From: Paracoccaceae bacterium
Lineage (GTDB): Bacteria > Pseudomonadota > Alphaproteobacteria > Rhodobacterales > Rhodobacteraceae
Direction of reading: 5' to 3'
Assembly (NCBI GenBank): GCA_003512825.1
Contig: DOOI01000134.1
Location: 1-23,792, forward strand
Length of the DNA: 23,792 nucleotides
Below, one piece after another: positions 1-8,551 of the stretch; within the stretch, counting starts at the first letter, position 1; each line of letters opens with the position of its first letter. Under the pieces are notes generated by a model. That model made no database searches, was not told the DNA's origin, and saw only the letters and a list, made by a program, of their open reading frames with translations. Both the position numbers and the translations under genes were made by a program.

Positions 1-53
1 GAATTTGGACCGCGCAGCGCGATATGGAAATGTGGGACGCGCTTCAGAGCTAA
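1..53 (+). CDS. 3' end of an unidentified protein gene (partial)
   Basis: Reading the frame that stops at TAA 51-53 gives the C-terminal peptide IWTAQRDMEMWDALQS. The coding call rests on the natural-looking peptide and on a strong GC hairpin that starts 7 bases after the stop, where a gene end is expected. Other frames are also open over this short stretch, so the call is tentative. I cannot assign a family from 16 residues. By position it could belong to the same aromatic or acyl-CoA catabolic cluster as the hydroxylase that follows, but that is inference. Confidence 0.4.
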   Translation, partial: IWTAQRDMEMWDALQS

Positions 54-59
54 GATAAT

Positions 60-91
60 CGGCGCGCGCCCCGCGATGGCGCGCGCCGTTT
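60..91 (+). terminator. GC-rich hairpin, probable terminator of the upstream gene
   Basis: GGCGCGCGCC at 61-70 and again at 78-87 are reverse complements of each other, and each arm is also self-palindromic. They give a 10-11 bp stem (C60 can also pair with G88) with a 7-base loop. The following GTTTCG is a poor U-tract, so termination may be weak or Rho-assisted. It lies between the stop at 53 and the hydroxylase start at 123. Confidence 0.5.
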
Positions 92-122
92 CGAACCTTC
101 CACGGCATTCTTGTGAGGGCCC

Positions 123-1730
123 ATGAACAAGATCTTCGAAATCCCGCTTTACCCCTACGCCCGCCACCCCGATCAAGACGCCACACCGCCTGCGCGCCGT
201 AAGGTGGTGATCGTGGGCGCGGGCCCTGTTGGTTTGGCCGCGGCCATCGATCTTGCCCAGCAGGGAATTGAAGCCGTCATTTTGGATGAGAACGACCGTG
301 TCTCATTTGGCTCGCGCGCCATCTGCTTTGCCAAACGGACCTTGGAGATCGCAGATCGGCTGGGATGTGGCGCGCCGTTGGTCGACAAGGGTGTGCAGTG
401 GAATGTCGGCAAAGTCTTTATGGACGAACGTCAGGTCTATGACTTCAACCTGCTGCCAGAAGACGGCCACCGCCGCCCGGCCTTTATCAATCTTCAGCAA
501 TATTACTTTGAGGATACATTGGTGTCCCGTCTGCGGGCACTAGAGGCGAAAGGCGCGCCCATCTCTATCCGCGGCGGCAGCAAGGTCACATCGGTTGAGA
601 ACAATACCGACCATGTGCGCCTCGTGGTGCAAACGCCTGATGGCCCTTATACGCTTGACGCCGATTGGCTCATTGCCTGTGACGGGGCCAATAGCCCGAC
701 ACGGCAGATCATGGGCCTCGATTTCGTCGGCAGAGTGTTTGAAGATAACTTCCTGATTGCCGATGTGATCATGGATGCTGAATTTCCAACCGAGCGGTGG
801 TTCTGGTTCGACCCGCCTTTCAACAAGGGCCAGTCCGCGCTCTTGCACAAACAGCCTGATGGCGTCTGGCGCATCGACCTTCAGCTGGGGTGGGACATCG
901 ACAAAGTCGAAGAAAAAAAGCCCGAGAATGTGATCCCGCGCCTAAAGGCAATGCTGGGCGAGGCAATTGAGTTTCAGCTGGAATGGGTCTCGATCTACAC
1001 ATTCCAATGCCGCCGGATGGAGCGTTTCCGTCATGGTCGCGTGCTCTTTGCGGGCGACAGCGCGCATCAGGTCTCCCCCTTTGGCGCGCGCGGTGCCAAC
1101 TCCGGCCTGCAAGACACAGACAACCTGATCTGGAAACTCAGACTGGTAATTGACGGCCACGCACCCGATAGCCTGCTCGACAACTATGACCACGAACGCG
1201 TCTTTGGCGCCGATGAAAACATCCTCAACTCCTCACGCTCGACCGACTTCATCACACCAAAATCCGCGCAAAGCCGAATTTTCCGCGATGCCGTGTTGGA
1301 TCTCTCCGAGCATCACGCCTTTGCGCGGCCGTTGGTCAATTCGGGCCGCCTGTCTATGCCGTGCACTTACGATGGTTCGTTGCTCAACAGCCCCGATGCC
1401 CTTCCCCAAGCGCCCGCACGCACGCGTCCGGGCAGCCCTTGCCCCGACGCCCCACTTGGCACCGACGGCACCTACCTTCTGGATAGGCTCACCTCAGGCT
1501 TCACGCTTCTTGCCCTGAACACCCCCGTGCCAGACAGCCTCACCATCGATGGCCTGGCGCTAAATATACAGACGCTTCGCGCTGAAGGGGCCTTGGCCGC
1601 GCGCTATCTCGGCGAGGCCCCACAGGGCCTCTACCTGATCCGCCCGGATCAACACATCGCCGCCCGTTGGCCTGCCTATGACGAAACCGCCGTCAAACGC
1701 GCTCTTGCCCGCGCAACTGGCAAGGAGTGA
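123..1730 (+). CDS. FAD-dependent aromatic-ring-hydroxylase-type monooxygenase
   Basis: A 535-residue flavoprotein of the p-hydroxybenzoate hydroxylase / MhpA-like class A monooxygenases, which use NAD(P)H and O2 to hydroxylate aromatic substrates. The Rossmann GAGPVG motif is at residues 32-37. The DG motif (CDGANSP) is at Asp187-Gly188, and the second FAD motif (FAGDSAHQVSP) has Asp312. The C-terminal 130 residues or so look like the thioredoxin-like tail seen in phenol and 3-(3-hydroxyphenyl)propionate hydroxylases. The start is ATG 123, with GAGGG just upstream at a short spacing. A DUF2783 gene follows after 4 bases, so the two are almost certainly co-transcribed. The substrate cannot be read from sequence; 3-(3-hydroxyphenyl)propionate hydroxylase is a common automatic name and may be wrong. 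Confidence 0.9.
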   Translation: MNKIFEIPLYPYARHPDQDATPPARRKVVIVGAGPVGLAAAIDLAQQGIEAVILDENDRVSFGSRAICFAKRTLEIADRLGCGAPLVDKGVQWNVGKVFMDERQVYDFNLLPEDGHRRPAFINLQQYYFEDTLVSRLRALEAKGAPISIRGGSKVTSVENNTDHVRLVVQTPDGPYTLDADWLIACDGANSPTRQIMGLDFVGRVFEDNFLIADVIMDAEFPTERWFWFDPPFNKGQSALLHKQPDGVWRIDLQLGWDIDKVEEKKPENVIPRLKAMLGEAIEFQLEWVSIYTFQCRRMERFRHGRVLFAGDSAHQVSPFGARGANSGLQDTDNLIWKLRLVIDGHAPDSLLDNYDHERVFGADENILNSSRSTDFITPKSAQSRIFRDAVLDLSEHHAFARPLVNSGRLSMPCTYDGSLLNSPDALPQAPARTRPGSPCPDAPLGTDGTYLLDRLTSGFTLLALNTPVPDSLTIDGLALNIQTLRAEGALAARYLGEAPQGLYLIRPDQHIAARWPAYDETAVKRALARATGKE

Positions 1731-1734
1731 GCCT

Positions 1735-1929
1735 GTGACAAAGCTGATCTTGACCCCCAATCTCGCCCGCGCCGATGACACTTACGCCGCGCTCCTCGCC
1801 GCGCATGAGGGCCTGTCGAAACCAGAAAGCGACGCGCTCAACGCGCGCCTCCTTCTCATCTTGATCAACCATATTGGCGATCAAGATGTGATCAAGGCCG
1901 CCCTAACCGCCGCCAAGCGTCCCACATAG
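1735..1929 (+). CDS. DUF2783 domain small protein
   Basis: A 64-residue protein starting at GTG 1735, preceded by a good ribosome-binding site AAGGAG at 1722-1727 that lies inside the end of the hydroxylase gene. An in-frame ATG at 1678 would add 19 residues inside the hydroxylase and has no comparable site, so GTG is preferred. The sequence is mostly helical, with the pattern LSxxESDALNARLLLILINHIGDQDVI, and contains no cysteine or metal motif. I recognise it as DUF2783, a small family usually found beside FAD hydroxylases of this kind. Its function is unknown. A role as an accessory or stabilising subunit of the hydroxylase is an inference from the constant pairing. Confidence 0.8.
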   Translation: MTKLILTPNLARADDTYAALLAAHEGLSKPESDALNARLLLILINHIGDQDVIKAALTAAKRPT

Positions 1930-1942
1930 GGGCGCTATTCAC

Positions 1943-3088
1943 CTAACTCTGAAACATGCGCGCTTTCAGCGCTCGGTCCATGTTGCGTATGGCAAAGCCC
2001 TCCTGCTTGGGCCATTCGCCATAGGGGTCTTCGCATCCGCCCAAGGCAAAACGCGCATGCAAAGGCCAATTCGGGTTATCAAGGGCAGGCCGCCCGAGGG
2101 CCACAAAATCTGCCGCCCCCTCGGCAATCACCGCTTCCGCCTCTTCAGGTGCCCCCAAAAGCCCGACCGCCATGGTGGCAATCCCTGCACCTTCCCGCAC
2201 CGCCCGCGCATGAGCTACCTGATAGCCCGGCCCAACAGAGAACCGCGCGCCATCAAACCCGCCCGATGAGCAGGTAACCACATCCACGCCCTCTGCCTTC
2301 AAAGCCCGCGCCAGCGCTATACTATCCTCCACTGTCACGCCGCCCTCTACGGCATCTACCGTCGAAATTCGCACCGCCAACGGCAAATCTTCTGGCCAAA
2401 CCGATCGAACTTCTCGCACCACAGCGAGTGGCAAGCGCATCCGGTTCTCCCGCGAACCACCCCATTCATCCGTGCGATGATTGGCCAGCGGCGAGAGAAA
2501 CTGATTAAGCAGATAGCCATGCGCCATATGCAGCTCGACGAACTTGAACCCAGCCCGCAGCGCGCGCCGGGCCGCTGCCGCAAATTGCCCGGGCAAGGCT
2601 TCAATCTCGGCGGCACTCATTGCCCGTGGCCTCTTGAAGCCGCTCGGCCCCGGCTCGGCGGCATGCATCAGGGCAGATGGCGCAAGCGGCTCCCATTCCT
2701 CAAAGGCCCCAGCCATCCGCTCTTCGGGCGTTTCGTCAAACGCACCGCGATACCACAACGCAGTAGACGCCTTGCGCCCGGCATGGCCAAGCTGGATCCC
2801 AGGCACAGCCACTTCTGCGGCAAGAAAACTGGCAATCCGCGCCAATGGGCCAACCTGCGCGTCGTCCCACAATCCCAAGCAACCATAGGTGATCCGCCCC
2901 TCGGGCACGACGCCTGTCGCTTCGACGATCACTGTGCCAAAGCCACCCATGGCGAAGCGCGCCAAATGCGCGAAATGCCAGTCATTTGCCACACCATGCC
3001 GCGCCGAATACTGACACATTGGCGACAGAACCGCGCGGTTTCGCATGGTGACACCCCGGATTGTCACCGGTTCCAATAGCTTGCTCAT
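1943..3088 (-). CDS. NADH:flavin oxidoreductase, Old Yellow Enzyme family (YqjM/NamA-like)
   Basis: A 381-residue FMN-binding TIM-barrel enoate reductase, expected to reduce activated C=C bonds of enones or xenobiotics with NAD(P)H. The N-terminus SPMCQYSA carries Cys25 and Tyr27, matching the redox-tuning Cys and Tyr of the YqjM subclass. The substrate-binding histidine pair HMAH is at His187 and His190. GHAGRKA and the GG(S/T)RENRMR region are also in place. Length is normal (about 340-380). A GGGGAAAG stretch precedes the ATG. The gene ends 13 bases from the stop of the DUF2783 gene on the other strand, so the two units converge without a visible terminator. It shares a 132-base divergent promoter region with the aminotransferase. 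Confidence 0.93.
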   Translation of the reverse strand: MSKLLEPVTIRGVTMRNRAVLSPMCQYSARHGVANDWHFAHLARFAMGGFGTVIVEATGVVPEGRITYGCLGLWDDAQVGPLARIASFLAAEVAVPGIQLGHAGRKASTALWYRGAFDETPEERMAGAFEEWEPLAPSALMHAAEPGPSGFKRPRAMSAAEIEALPGQFAAAARRALRAGFKFVELHMAHGYLLNQFLSPLANHRTDEWGGSRENRMRLPLAVVREVRSVWPEDLPLAVRISTVDAVEGGVTVEDSIALARALKAEGVDVVTCSSGGFDGARFSVGPGYQVAHARAVREGAGIATMAVGLLGAPEEAEAVIAEGAADFVALGRPALDNPNWPLHARFALGGCEDPYGEWPKQEGFAIRNMDRALKARMFQS

Positions 3089-3190
3089 CGCGCTTTCCCC
3101 TCAAGTTCCACCAGTCACTTCAACGCCCTTCTGCGGAAAGCGTCAACACCCACGCAACCGGGCTTCCTCCGCGCCTCAGAACGCGCTACT

Positions 3191-3200
3191 TTTGATCAAA
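3191..3200. promoter_or_regulatory. TTTGATCAAA palindrome upstream of the aminotransferase
   Basis: A perfect 10-base palindrome lies 21 bases before the aminotransferase ATG, inside the divergent gap 3089-3220. It could be an operator half-site or core for a regulator of either gene. A palindrome this short can occur by chance, and no promoter elements around it are convincing. Confidence 0.25.
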
Positions 3201-3220
3201 TCGATGCGCGGAGTAGTGCG

Positions 3221-4573
3221 ATGAAAGACGAGAACTTCCTGAAAGAGAATAATGCCCGCCACCTCTGGCACCCAATGGGCGCACCCGGCGACCTGCAAGC
3301 AGCGCCCCCTAAGATCATCAAAGGCGCCGAAGGGGTTCGGATCATCGACATCGATGGCCACGCCGCTGTTGACGCGGTAGGTGGCCTCTGGTGCGTGAAC
3401 CTTGGCTATTCCAACGATGTGGTGAAAGACGCAATCGCCAAACAGCTTTACGATCTGCCGTATTATTCGGCCTTCGCCGGCACCACCAACCCCACTGCAA
3501 TCGAAGCCTCGTATATGGTGCGCGAATTCTTCGCCGCAGACGGGATCGCACGGGTGTTTTTCACCTCCGGCGGCTCTGATTCCGTCGACACGACAATGCG
3601 ACTGGCGCGCCAATACCACCGCCTGCGGGGCGAACCCACGCGGACCAAATTCATTTCGCTGAAAAAGGGCTATCACGGCACCCATTTCGGCGGCGCATCG
3701 GTCAACGGCAACAACCGTTTCCGCATCAATTACGAACCGCTTATCCCGGGCTGTTTCCACCTGCCCGCCCCCTACACCTACCGTAACCCCTTCAACGAAA
3801 CCAACCCCGAGGTGCTGGCACAATTAATCGCGCAAGCTGCCGAGGACGAGATCCAGTTTCAGGGCCCCAAATCCATCGCAGCCCTGATTATGGAGCCGAT
3901 CCTTGGCGCGGGTGGCGTTATCGTGCCCCCTGCGACCTTCATGCCTTTGATGCGCGAAATCTGCGACCGTCACGGCATCTTGTTGATCTCCGACGAAGTC
4001 ATCACGGGCTTTGGGCGTACTGGCGATTGGTCTGGCGCGCGTCATTGGGGCGTCAAGCCAGACATGATGTCCACTGCCAAAGGCATCACCTCCGGCTACT
4101 TCCCGGTCGGTGCGGCGCTGATGTCAGACAAGGTCGCGGAAGTCTTCGAGAATGACAAAACCGGCGAAGGTGCAATCTGGCATGGTTACACCTATTCCGC
4201 CCATCCTGTGGGCGCTGCGGCCGTCATCGCGTGCTTGTCGGAAACCATGCGCCTGAACACCGCCGCCAATGCAGGCCCGCGCGGCACGCAACTCTACGAA
4301 GGCGTGCTGAAACTGGCCGCGAAATATGACATTATTGGCGATGTGCGTGGGGGTCATGGCCTGATGACCGGGATCGAGCTGGTGTCCGACCGCGCCGCAA
4401 AAACACTGATGGACCTCTCTACAATGAAGCGCATCCACACCACCGCCTATGAAGCGGGTGCCATGGTGCGTTTGGGCGGCAATAACATCTTGATGTCACC
4501 GCCCCTGACCATCACCGCCGAGGAAATCGACATCATCCTCACCGCCTTGGACAAGGGCTTCGCGGCCGCCTGA
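3221..4573 (+). CDS. Class III aminotransferase (omega-transaminase type, PLP-dependent)
   Basis: A 450-residue fold-type I PLP enzyme of the omega-amino acid:pyruvate / taurine or putrescine transaminase group. It moves an amino group from a terminal amine or omega-amino acid to a keto acid such as pyruvate. Visible landmarks are GGLWCVNLGY near the N-terminus, TSGGSDSVDTTMRLAR for phosphate binding, YHGTHFGG, the SDEVITGFGRTG segment with Asp258 that holds the pyridine nitrogen, and TAKGITSGYFP with Schiff-base Lys287. GGAG at 3210-3213 precedes ATG 3221. The gene is followed by a strong terminator, so it appears monocistronic. Substrate choice cannot be decided here. Confidence 0.93.
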   Translation: MKDENFLKENNARHLWHPMGAPGDLQAAPPKIIKGAEGVRIIDIDGHAAVDAVGGLWCVNLGYSNDVVKDAIAKQLYDLPYYSAFAGTTNPTAIEASYMVREFFAADGIARVFFTSGGSDSVDTTMRLARQYHRLRGEPTRTKFISLKKGYHGTHFGGASVNGNNRFRINYEPLIPGCFHLPAPYTYRNPFNETNPEVLAQLIAQAAEDEIQFQGPKSIAALIMEPILGAGGVIVPPATFMPLMREICDRHGILLISDEVITGFGRTGDWSGARHWGVKPDMMSTAKGITSGYFPVGAALMSDKVAEVFENDKTGEGAIWHGYTYSAHPVGAAAVIACLSETMRLNTAANAGPRGTQLYEGVLKLAAKYDIIGDVRGGHGLMTGIELVSDRAAKTLMDLSTMKRIHTTAYEAGAMVRLGGNNILMSPPLTITAEEIDIILTALDKGFAAA

Positions 4574-4602
4574 TCTGGCTCGCGAATTTTCTGTGAAAAT
4601 TG

Positions 4603-4628
4603 GGCACGCCACATTCGGCGTGCCTTTT
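4603..4628 (+). terminator. Rho-independent terminator of the aminotransferase gene
   Basis: A perfect 8 bp stem, GGCACGCC (4603-4610) with GGCGTGCC (4617-4624), encloses a 6-base loop and is followed by TTTT. It starts 29 bases after the aminotransferase stop. Read on the other strand the stem is followed within a few bases by ATTTT, so it may also serve the MBL-fold gene that ends at 4642. Confidence 0.85.
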
Positions 4629-4641
4629 CGTTACTGTTCGC

Positions 4642-5697
4642 TCAGACCGCGCGCCAAAGCCACGCTCCGCCCGGCCCCTCGTCACGAGTAACTGCGCCTC
4701 GCACCAGCAAATGGTTCAAATGCGCCACCGCTTCGACCATGGCCAAGCCATAGGTGCCCCCATCAATTGTGCGCTTGAACAACGGCGGAAAGCACTCGAC
4801 TGCCGTCTTTGGCACTGCCAAATGCTGCAAAAGCCGCTTCAAGGCCCCTTCGTGGTTCTCGATGAGTTGCCGCATCCGCGTCGGCGCGCCCGTAAACGGC
4901 AGTTTGTGCCCGCCCAAGACCAGCTGATCCTCCCGCGCCAATTCGGCAAAGCGGTGACAACTCTCCAGCCATTCCCCCAGCGGGTCCGCCTCCGGCTCCG
5001 AGGGCATCACGCCAATATTGGGCGAAATCGATGCCAATATCTGGTCACCCGATAAAATCACCTGATCTTCGCGGCTCCAAAATGTCAGATGCTCTGGCGC
5101 ATGCCCATTGCCGACATGCACATCCCATGTCCGCCCTGCTGCCGTGATCACCTCGCCCTGCTGCACCCTTCGATACCCCACGGGCAGCGGATGCGACATA
5201 TCGGCAAAGTTAAAGGGCCGCTCTGCACAGCGCTTGGCATAAATCTCGCCATCCATCCCCGCCCGCCGCCAAAATGCGCGGGCAGGCTCGGTGGCTTCGG
5301 CCTCTTCATCCAAAATCAGCATCCGGCTCAGCGCCCATGCCGTGCGTGACGCCCAAAGCGATGCACCGCGCGCCATAAACCATCCCGCCGCCCCCACATG
5401 ATCAGGGTGATGATGGGTCAACAAAATCCGCCCCACGGGCTTGCCCCGCAATGGCCCGGCCAGCAAATTTTCCCAAATCGCCACCGAGGTCTTGGAATAG
5501 ACGCCGCAATCCACCAGCGTCCAATGATCCCCCTCATCAAGCGCATAGATATTCACATGATCGAGCGTCATCGGCAGCGGCAAGCGCAACCACAAGATCC
5601 CTTCCGCCACTTCCAACGCCGCCCCGGTCTCGGGCGGCGCTTCCCACGGGTAGCGAATACCCCCAGCGACAGCGACGTTTGAGGCGATAGTGGTCAC
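4642..5697 (-). CDS. Metallo-beta-lactamase-fold hydrolase
   Basis: A 351-residue MBL-superfamily metalloenzyme. The zinc-binding HHHPDH motif gives His95, His97, Asp99 and His100. Further ligands are likely His199 (GNGHAPEH), Asp218 (LSGDQIL) and His264 (GGHKLPF). The C-terminal part after about residue 270 looks like the short helical/winged domain found in LACTB2-like MBL proteins. The ATG overlaps the stop of the acyl-CoA dehydrogenase gene by 4 bases (ATGA), so it is translated after that gene. The context suggests a hydrolase acting in fatty or branched acid degradation, for example on a thioester or lactone. The substrate is unknown. Confidence 0.88.
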   Translation of the reverse strand: MTTIASNVAVAGGIRYPWEAPPETGAALEVAEGILWLRLPLPMTLDHVNIYALDEGDHWTLVDCGVYSKTSVAIWENLLAGPLRGKPVGRILLTHHHPDHVGAAGWFMARGASLWASRTAWALSRMLILDEEAEATEPARAFWRRAGMDGEIYAKRCAERPFNFADMSHPLPVGYRRVQQGEVITAAGRTWDVHVGNGHAPEHLTFWSREDQVILSGDQILASISPNIGVMPSEPEADPLGEWLESCHRFAELAREDQLVLGGHKLPFTGAPTRMRQLIENHEGALKRLLQHLAVPKTAVECFPPLFKRTIDGGTYGLAMVEAVAHLNHLLVRGAVTRDEGPGGAWLWRAV

Positions 5698-7388
5698 GCT
5701 GCAAAATCTTCCAGCGTAAAGGCGTACAGATCATCCGCCCCCGCACGTGCATGCTCCAAAAAGGCAGCATGCTCCGGCAACAGCCGCCCGATGTAGAACC
5801 GCGCCAATTTCGACCGCGCCCCTTCCCCGCCTTCGGCCATGGCCGCCTTAAGGTGGTAATGCGCGCCCAGCACCCGCGCGAAGGCCATCAAGAACGGCAC
5901 GGATCCCGCAAAACGCTCTGCCATATTGGATTGTGACACCAACCACTCAACCGCCTCACGCAGCGATTCCGACGCCTCCCACACCGGAGCGGCCAAATCA
6001 GGCAGGCTCCCGCGCGCGGCTTCGGCTACGGCTTCGATCTCATCGAGCAACCGAAATGCCGCCTCGCCACCATCCATCATCTTGCGGCCCACTAGATCCA
6101 TCGCCTGAATCCCGTTGGTGCCCTCATAAATTGCCGTAATCCGCACATCGCGCGAATATTGCGCCGCACCGGTCTCCTCGATGAAGCCCATGCCACCGAA
6201 GATCTGCACGCCGTGCTCAGCCACACGCATACCCGCCTCCGAGCCAAAGGCCTTGGCAATCGGCGTCAGCAACGCTGCGCGCGCGTTCCATTCCGGCTCG
6301 CCCGTCGCCGTGGCCATATCGATCGCAGTGCCACAAGCCATGGCAATCGCCCGGCTGGCAAAAGTCTCGGCCTTCATCGTCAGCAGCATCCGCCGCACAT
6401 CGGCGTGCTGAATGATCGGGCCCATCTGCTGGCGGTCCTTGGCATAGGCCAAGGCATGCTGATATGCGGCTTCCGCCACACCCACGCCCTGCACACCCAC
6501 ATTCAGGCGGGCATTGTTCATCATGGTGAACATGGCCGCCATTCCCTTATGCGGCGCACCTACAAGCCAGCCTTTTGCGCCGTCATATTGCATCACACAG
6601 GTGGGGCTGCCGTGAATGCCCATCTTATGCTCCAATGACACCACCTTGAGGCTGTTTGCCTCACCAAGCGAGCCATCGGCATTGGGCAGGAACTTTGGCA
6701 CCATGAAGAGCGAAATACCCTTCACCCCCGCCACGGCATCGGGCAGGCGCGCCAACACAAGGTGGCACACATTGCCGCCAAAATCATGGTCGCCCCATGT
6801 TATGTAAATCTTCTGCCCACTGATTGCATAAGAGCCGTCACCATTCGGCTCTGCTTTCGACTTCAGCGCGCCCACATCAGAACCCGCCTGTGGCTCCGTC
6901 AGGTTCATCGTGCCGGTCCACTCACCAGTGACCAGCTTTGGGATATACATCGCCTTGATCTCATCGCTCGCGTGATGCTCCAGCGCTTCAATCTGGCCTT
7001 GGGTCAACAATGGATTAAGCCCCAACGACATGCATGAGGCCGCCATCATGTCATTGAACATCACCGTCATCGTCTGAGGCAATCCCATGCCGCCGTGCTC
7101 GGGCGAAGCCGACAGCCCAAGCCATCCACCATCGCCAAGCGCGTGAAATGCCTCGGCAAAGCCGGGCGAAGACCGCACAACCCCATTCTCCAGCACCGCG
7201 CCCTGCACATCACCACCACGATTGAGCGGCGCCACAACGCCCTCCATCAACTTGCCCAGCTCTTCCAAAATCGCATCCACTGTCTCGGGCGTGGCATCGG
7301 CGTAGCGATCGGTTGCCGCGACATCGGCAAAGCCAACCACGTGATCAAGGATAAAGCGGAAATCGGTCGTCGGGGCTCGGAAAGGCAT
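5694..7388 (-). CDS. Acyl-CoA dehydrogenase with extended C-terminal domain (DmdC/FadE-like)
   Basis: A 564-residue FAD-dependent acyl-CoA dehydrogenase, which introduces a trans-2 double bond into an acyl-CoA and passes electrons to ETF. The TMNLTEPQAGSD flavin/substrate motif ends at Asp171, and IYEGTNGIQ carries the probable catalytic base Glu422. About 130 residues follow, matching the C-terminal domain of the long acyl-CoA dehydrogenase group that includes 3-methylmercaptopropionyl-CoA dehydrogenase (DmdC). Usual length for this group is about 560-600. AAGGAG stands 6 bases before ATG 7388. It heads a two-gene unit with the MBL-fold hydrolase. Neither dmdB nor dmdD is nearby, so a role in DMSP breakdown is only a possibility. 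Confidence 0.9.
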   Translation of the reverse strand: MPFRAPTTDFRFILDHVVGFADVAATDRYADATPETVDAILEELGKLMEGVVAPLNRGGDVQGAVLENGVVRSSPGFAEAFHALGDGGWLGLSASPEHGGMGLPQTMTVMFNDMMAASCMSLGLNPLLTQGQIEALEHHASDEIKAMYIPKLVTGEWTGTMNLTEPQAGSDVGALKSKAEPNGDGSYAISGQKIYITWGDHDFGGNVCHLVLARLPDAVAGVKGISLFMVPKFLPNADGSLGEANSLKVVSLEHKMGIHGSPTCVMQYDGAKGWLVGAPHKGMAAMFTMMNNARLNVGVQGVGVAEAAYQHALAYAKDRQQMGPIIQHADVRRMLLTMKAETFASRAIAMACGTAIDMATATGEPEWNARAALLTPIAKAFGSEAGMRVAEHGVQIFGGMGFIEETGAAQYSRDVRITAIYEGTNGIQAMDLVGRKMMDGGEAAFRLLDEIEAVAEAARGSLPDLAAPVWEASESLREAVEWLVSQSNMAERFAGSVPFLMAFARVLGAHYHLKAAMAEGGEGARSKLARFYIGRLLPEHAAFLEHARAGADDLYAFTLEDFAA

Positions 7389-7573
7389 GTTTGTCTCCTT
7401 CAGCGCGGTCTAAAGCATCTTAGCGATGGCATCATGGCAGTTCATCTTGGCAAGGCATGTCTGGCCAGATAGGTGACGCCCAGTTAGCCTTGGCATACAC
7501 AGGGCTTCACGCCCCTCGCAATCGAAACGCCGCGTCAGAGCTTGATCCAGTGCCCCAAACACCCCCCCCTCCA

Positions 7574-8512
7574 GTGACTGCGCTGCTGCTGCCGAACGCA
7601 GAAGGCATCGCCATGGCCGCACAAACGCTGCGCGAAGGAGGGCTCGTCGCATTCCCAACCGAGACGGTTTATGGCCTTGGTGGCGACGCCACCAACGACC
7701 TTGCCGTCGCCCGAATTTTCGAAGCCAAAGGCCGCCCGCGCTTCAACCCATTGATTGCCCATGTGGCCGATATTGCCGCCGCGCGCCGCCTGACCAAATG
7801 GTCAGACCGCGCTGAAGCCGTTGCTCAGGCCTTCTGGCCCGGCCCCCTGACCCTCGTGCTGCCCTTAGCCGACGCGCATGGGCTGTCCCCTTTGGTCACT
7901 GCCGAATTGCCCAGTGTCGCCGTGCGCCTGCCCGCGCATCCACTGGCACGCGCGCTCCTTGCCGCTGTTGGCCGCCCTATCGCTGCGCCTTCGGCCAATC
8001 CCTCGGGGCGCATCAGCCCAACCACGGCCTCCCATGTGATGGCCGGCCTTTCGGGACGTATCGCAGCGGTGCTGGATGGCGGCCCATGCTCGGTGGGTGT
8101 CGAATCGACCATTCTGGGCCTTACCGAGGACCAGCCCGCTCTCCTGCGCCCCGGAGGCGTGCCAGCAGAAGTCCTCGAAACGCTCTTGGGCCAGCCGCTC
8201 CGCCGCCATGCTCCGGGCGAGGCTGTCTCTGCACCCGGTCAACTCGCCTCACATTATGCCCCCGGCGCCCGCGTCCGCCTCAACGCCCATGACTGCGCGC
8301 CGGGCGAGGTTCTCTTGGGCTTTGGTCCGATGGAATGCGCTCTCAATCTCTCGCCCAAAGGCGATCTTGCCGAAGCGGCCGCCGCCCTCTTTAGTGCTCT
8401 GCACAGCCTCGATGCATTGAACCCCGCAGGCATTGCCATCGCGCCCATCCCTGATGTGGGACTTGGTCGCGCCATCAATGACCGCCTCGCCCGCGCCGCG
8501 GCCCCTCGTTGA
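7574..8512 (+). CDS. tsaC: L-threonylcarbamoyladenylate synthase (Sua5 type)
   Basis: This enzyme makes threonylcarbamoyl-AMP from threonine, bicarbonate and ATP for the universal tRNA t6A37 modification, working with TsaD/B/E. The YrdC domain shows AFPTETVYGLG (26-36), KGRPRFNPL (52-60) and APSANPSGRISPT (138-150). The linker QLASHYAP and the following Rossmann-like part make it the longer Sua5 form. GTG 7574 gives 312 residues and begins just where family members begin, but it has no clear Shine-Dalgarno and follows a C-rich run. The frame stays open up to ATG 7457, which would add 39 residues unlike the family. ATG 7613 is a later alternative and would remove conserved sequence. Confidence 0.85.
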   Translation: MTALLLPNAEGIAMAAQTLREGGLVAFPTETVYGLGGDATNDLAVARIFEAKGRPRFNPLIAHVADIAAARRLTKWSDRAEAVAQAFWPGPLTLVLPLADAHGLSPLVTAELPSVAVRLPAHPLARALLAAVGRPIAAPSANPSGRISPTTASHVMAGLSGRIAAVLDGGPCSVGVESTILGLTEDQPALLRPGGVPAEVLETLLGQPLRRHAPGEAVSAPGQLASHYAPGARVRLNAHDCAPGEVLLGFGPMECALNLSPKGDLAEAAAALFSALHSLDALNPAGIAIAPIPDVGLGRAINDRLARAAAPR

Positions 8513-8551
8513 GCCCTTCTGAGCAGAGCAAAGCCGACCGCTTGGATGGGA

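Noticed and set aside
2477..3079. 200-residue open frame on + opposite the OYE-family gene
   Set aside because: It lies wholly inside the confidently identified reductase gene. Its product is rich in Arg, Pro and His and has no recognisable domain, as expected for a GC-rich antisense frame.
3176..3823. 215-residue open frame on - opposite the aminotransferase
   Set aside because: Antisense to a conserved PLP enzyme, low-complexity Gly/Val/His composition and no family resemblance.
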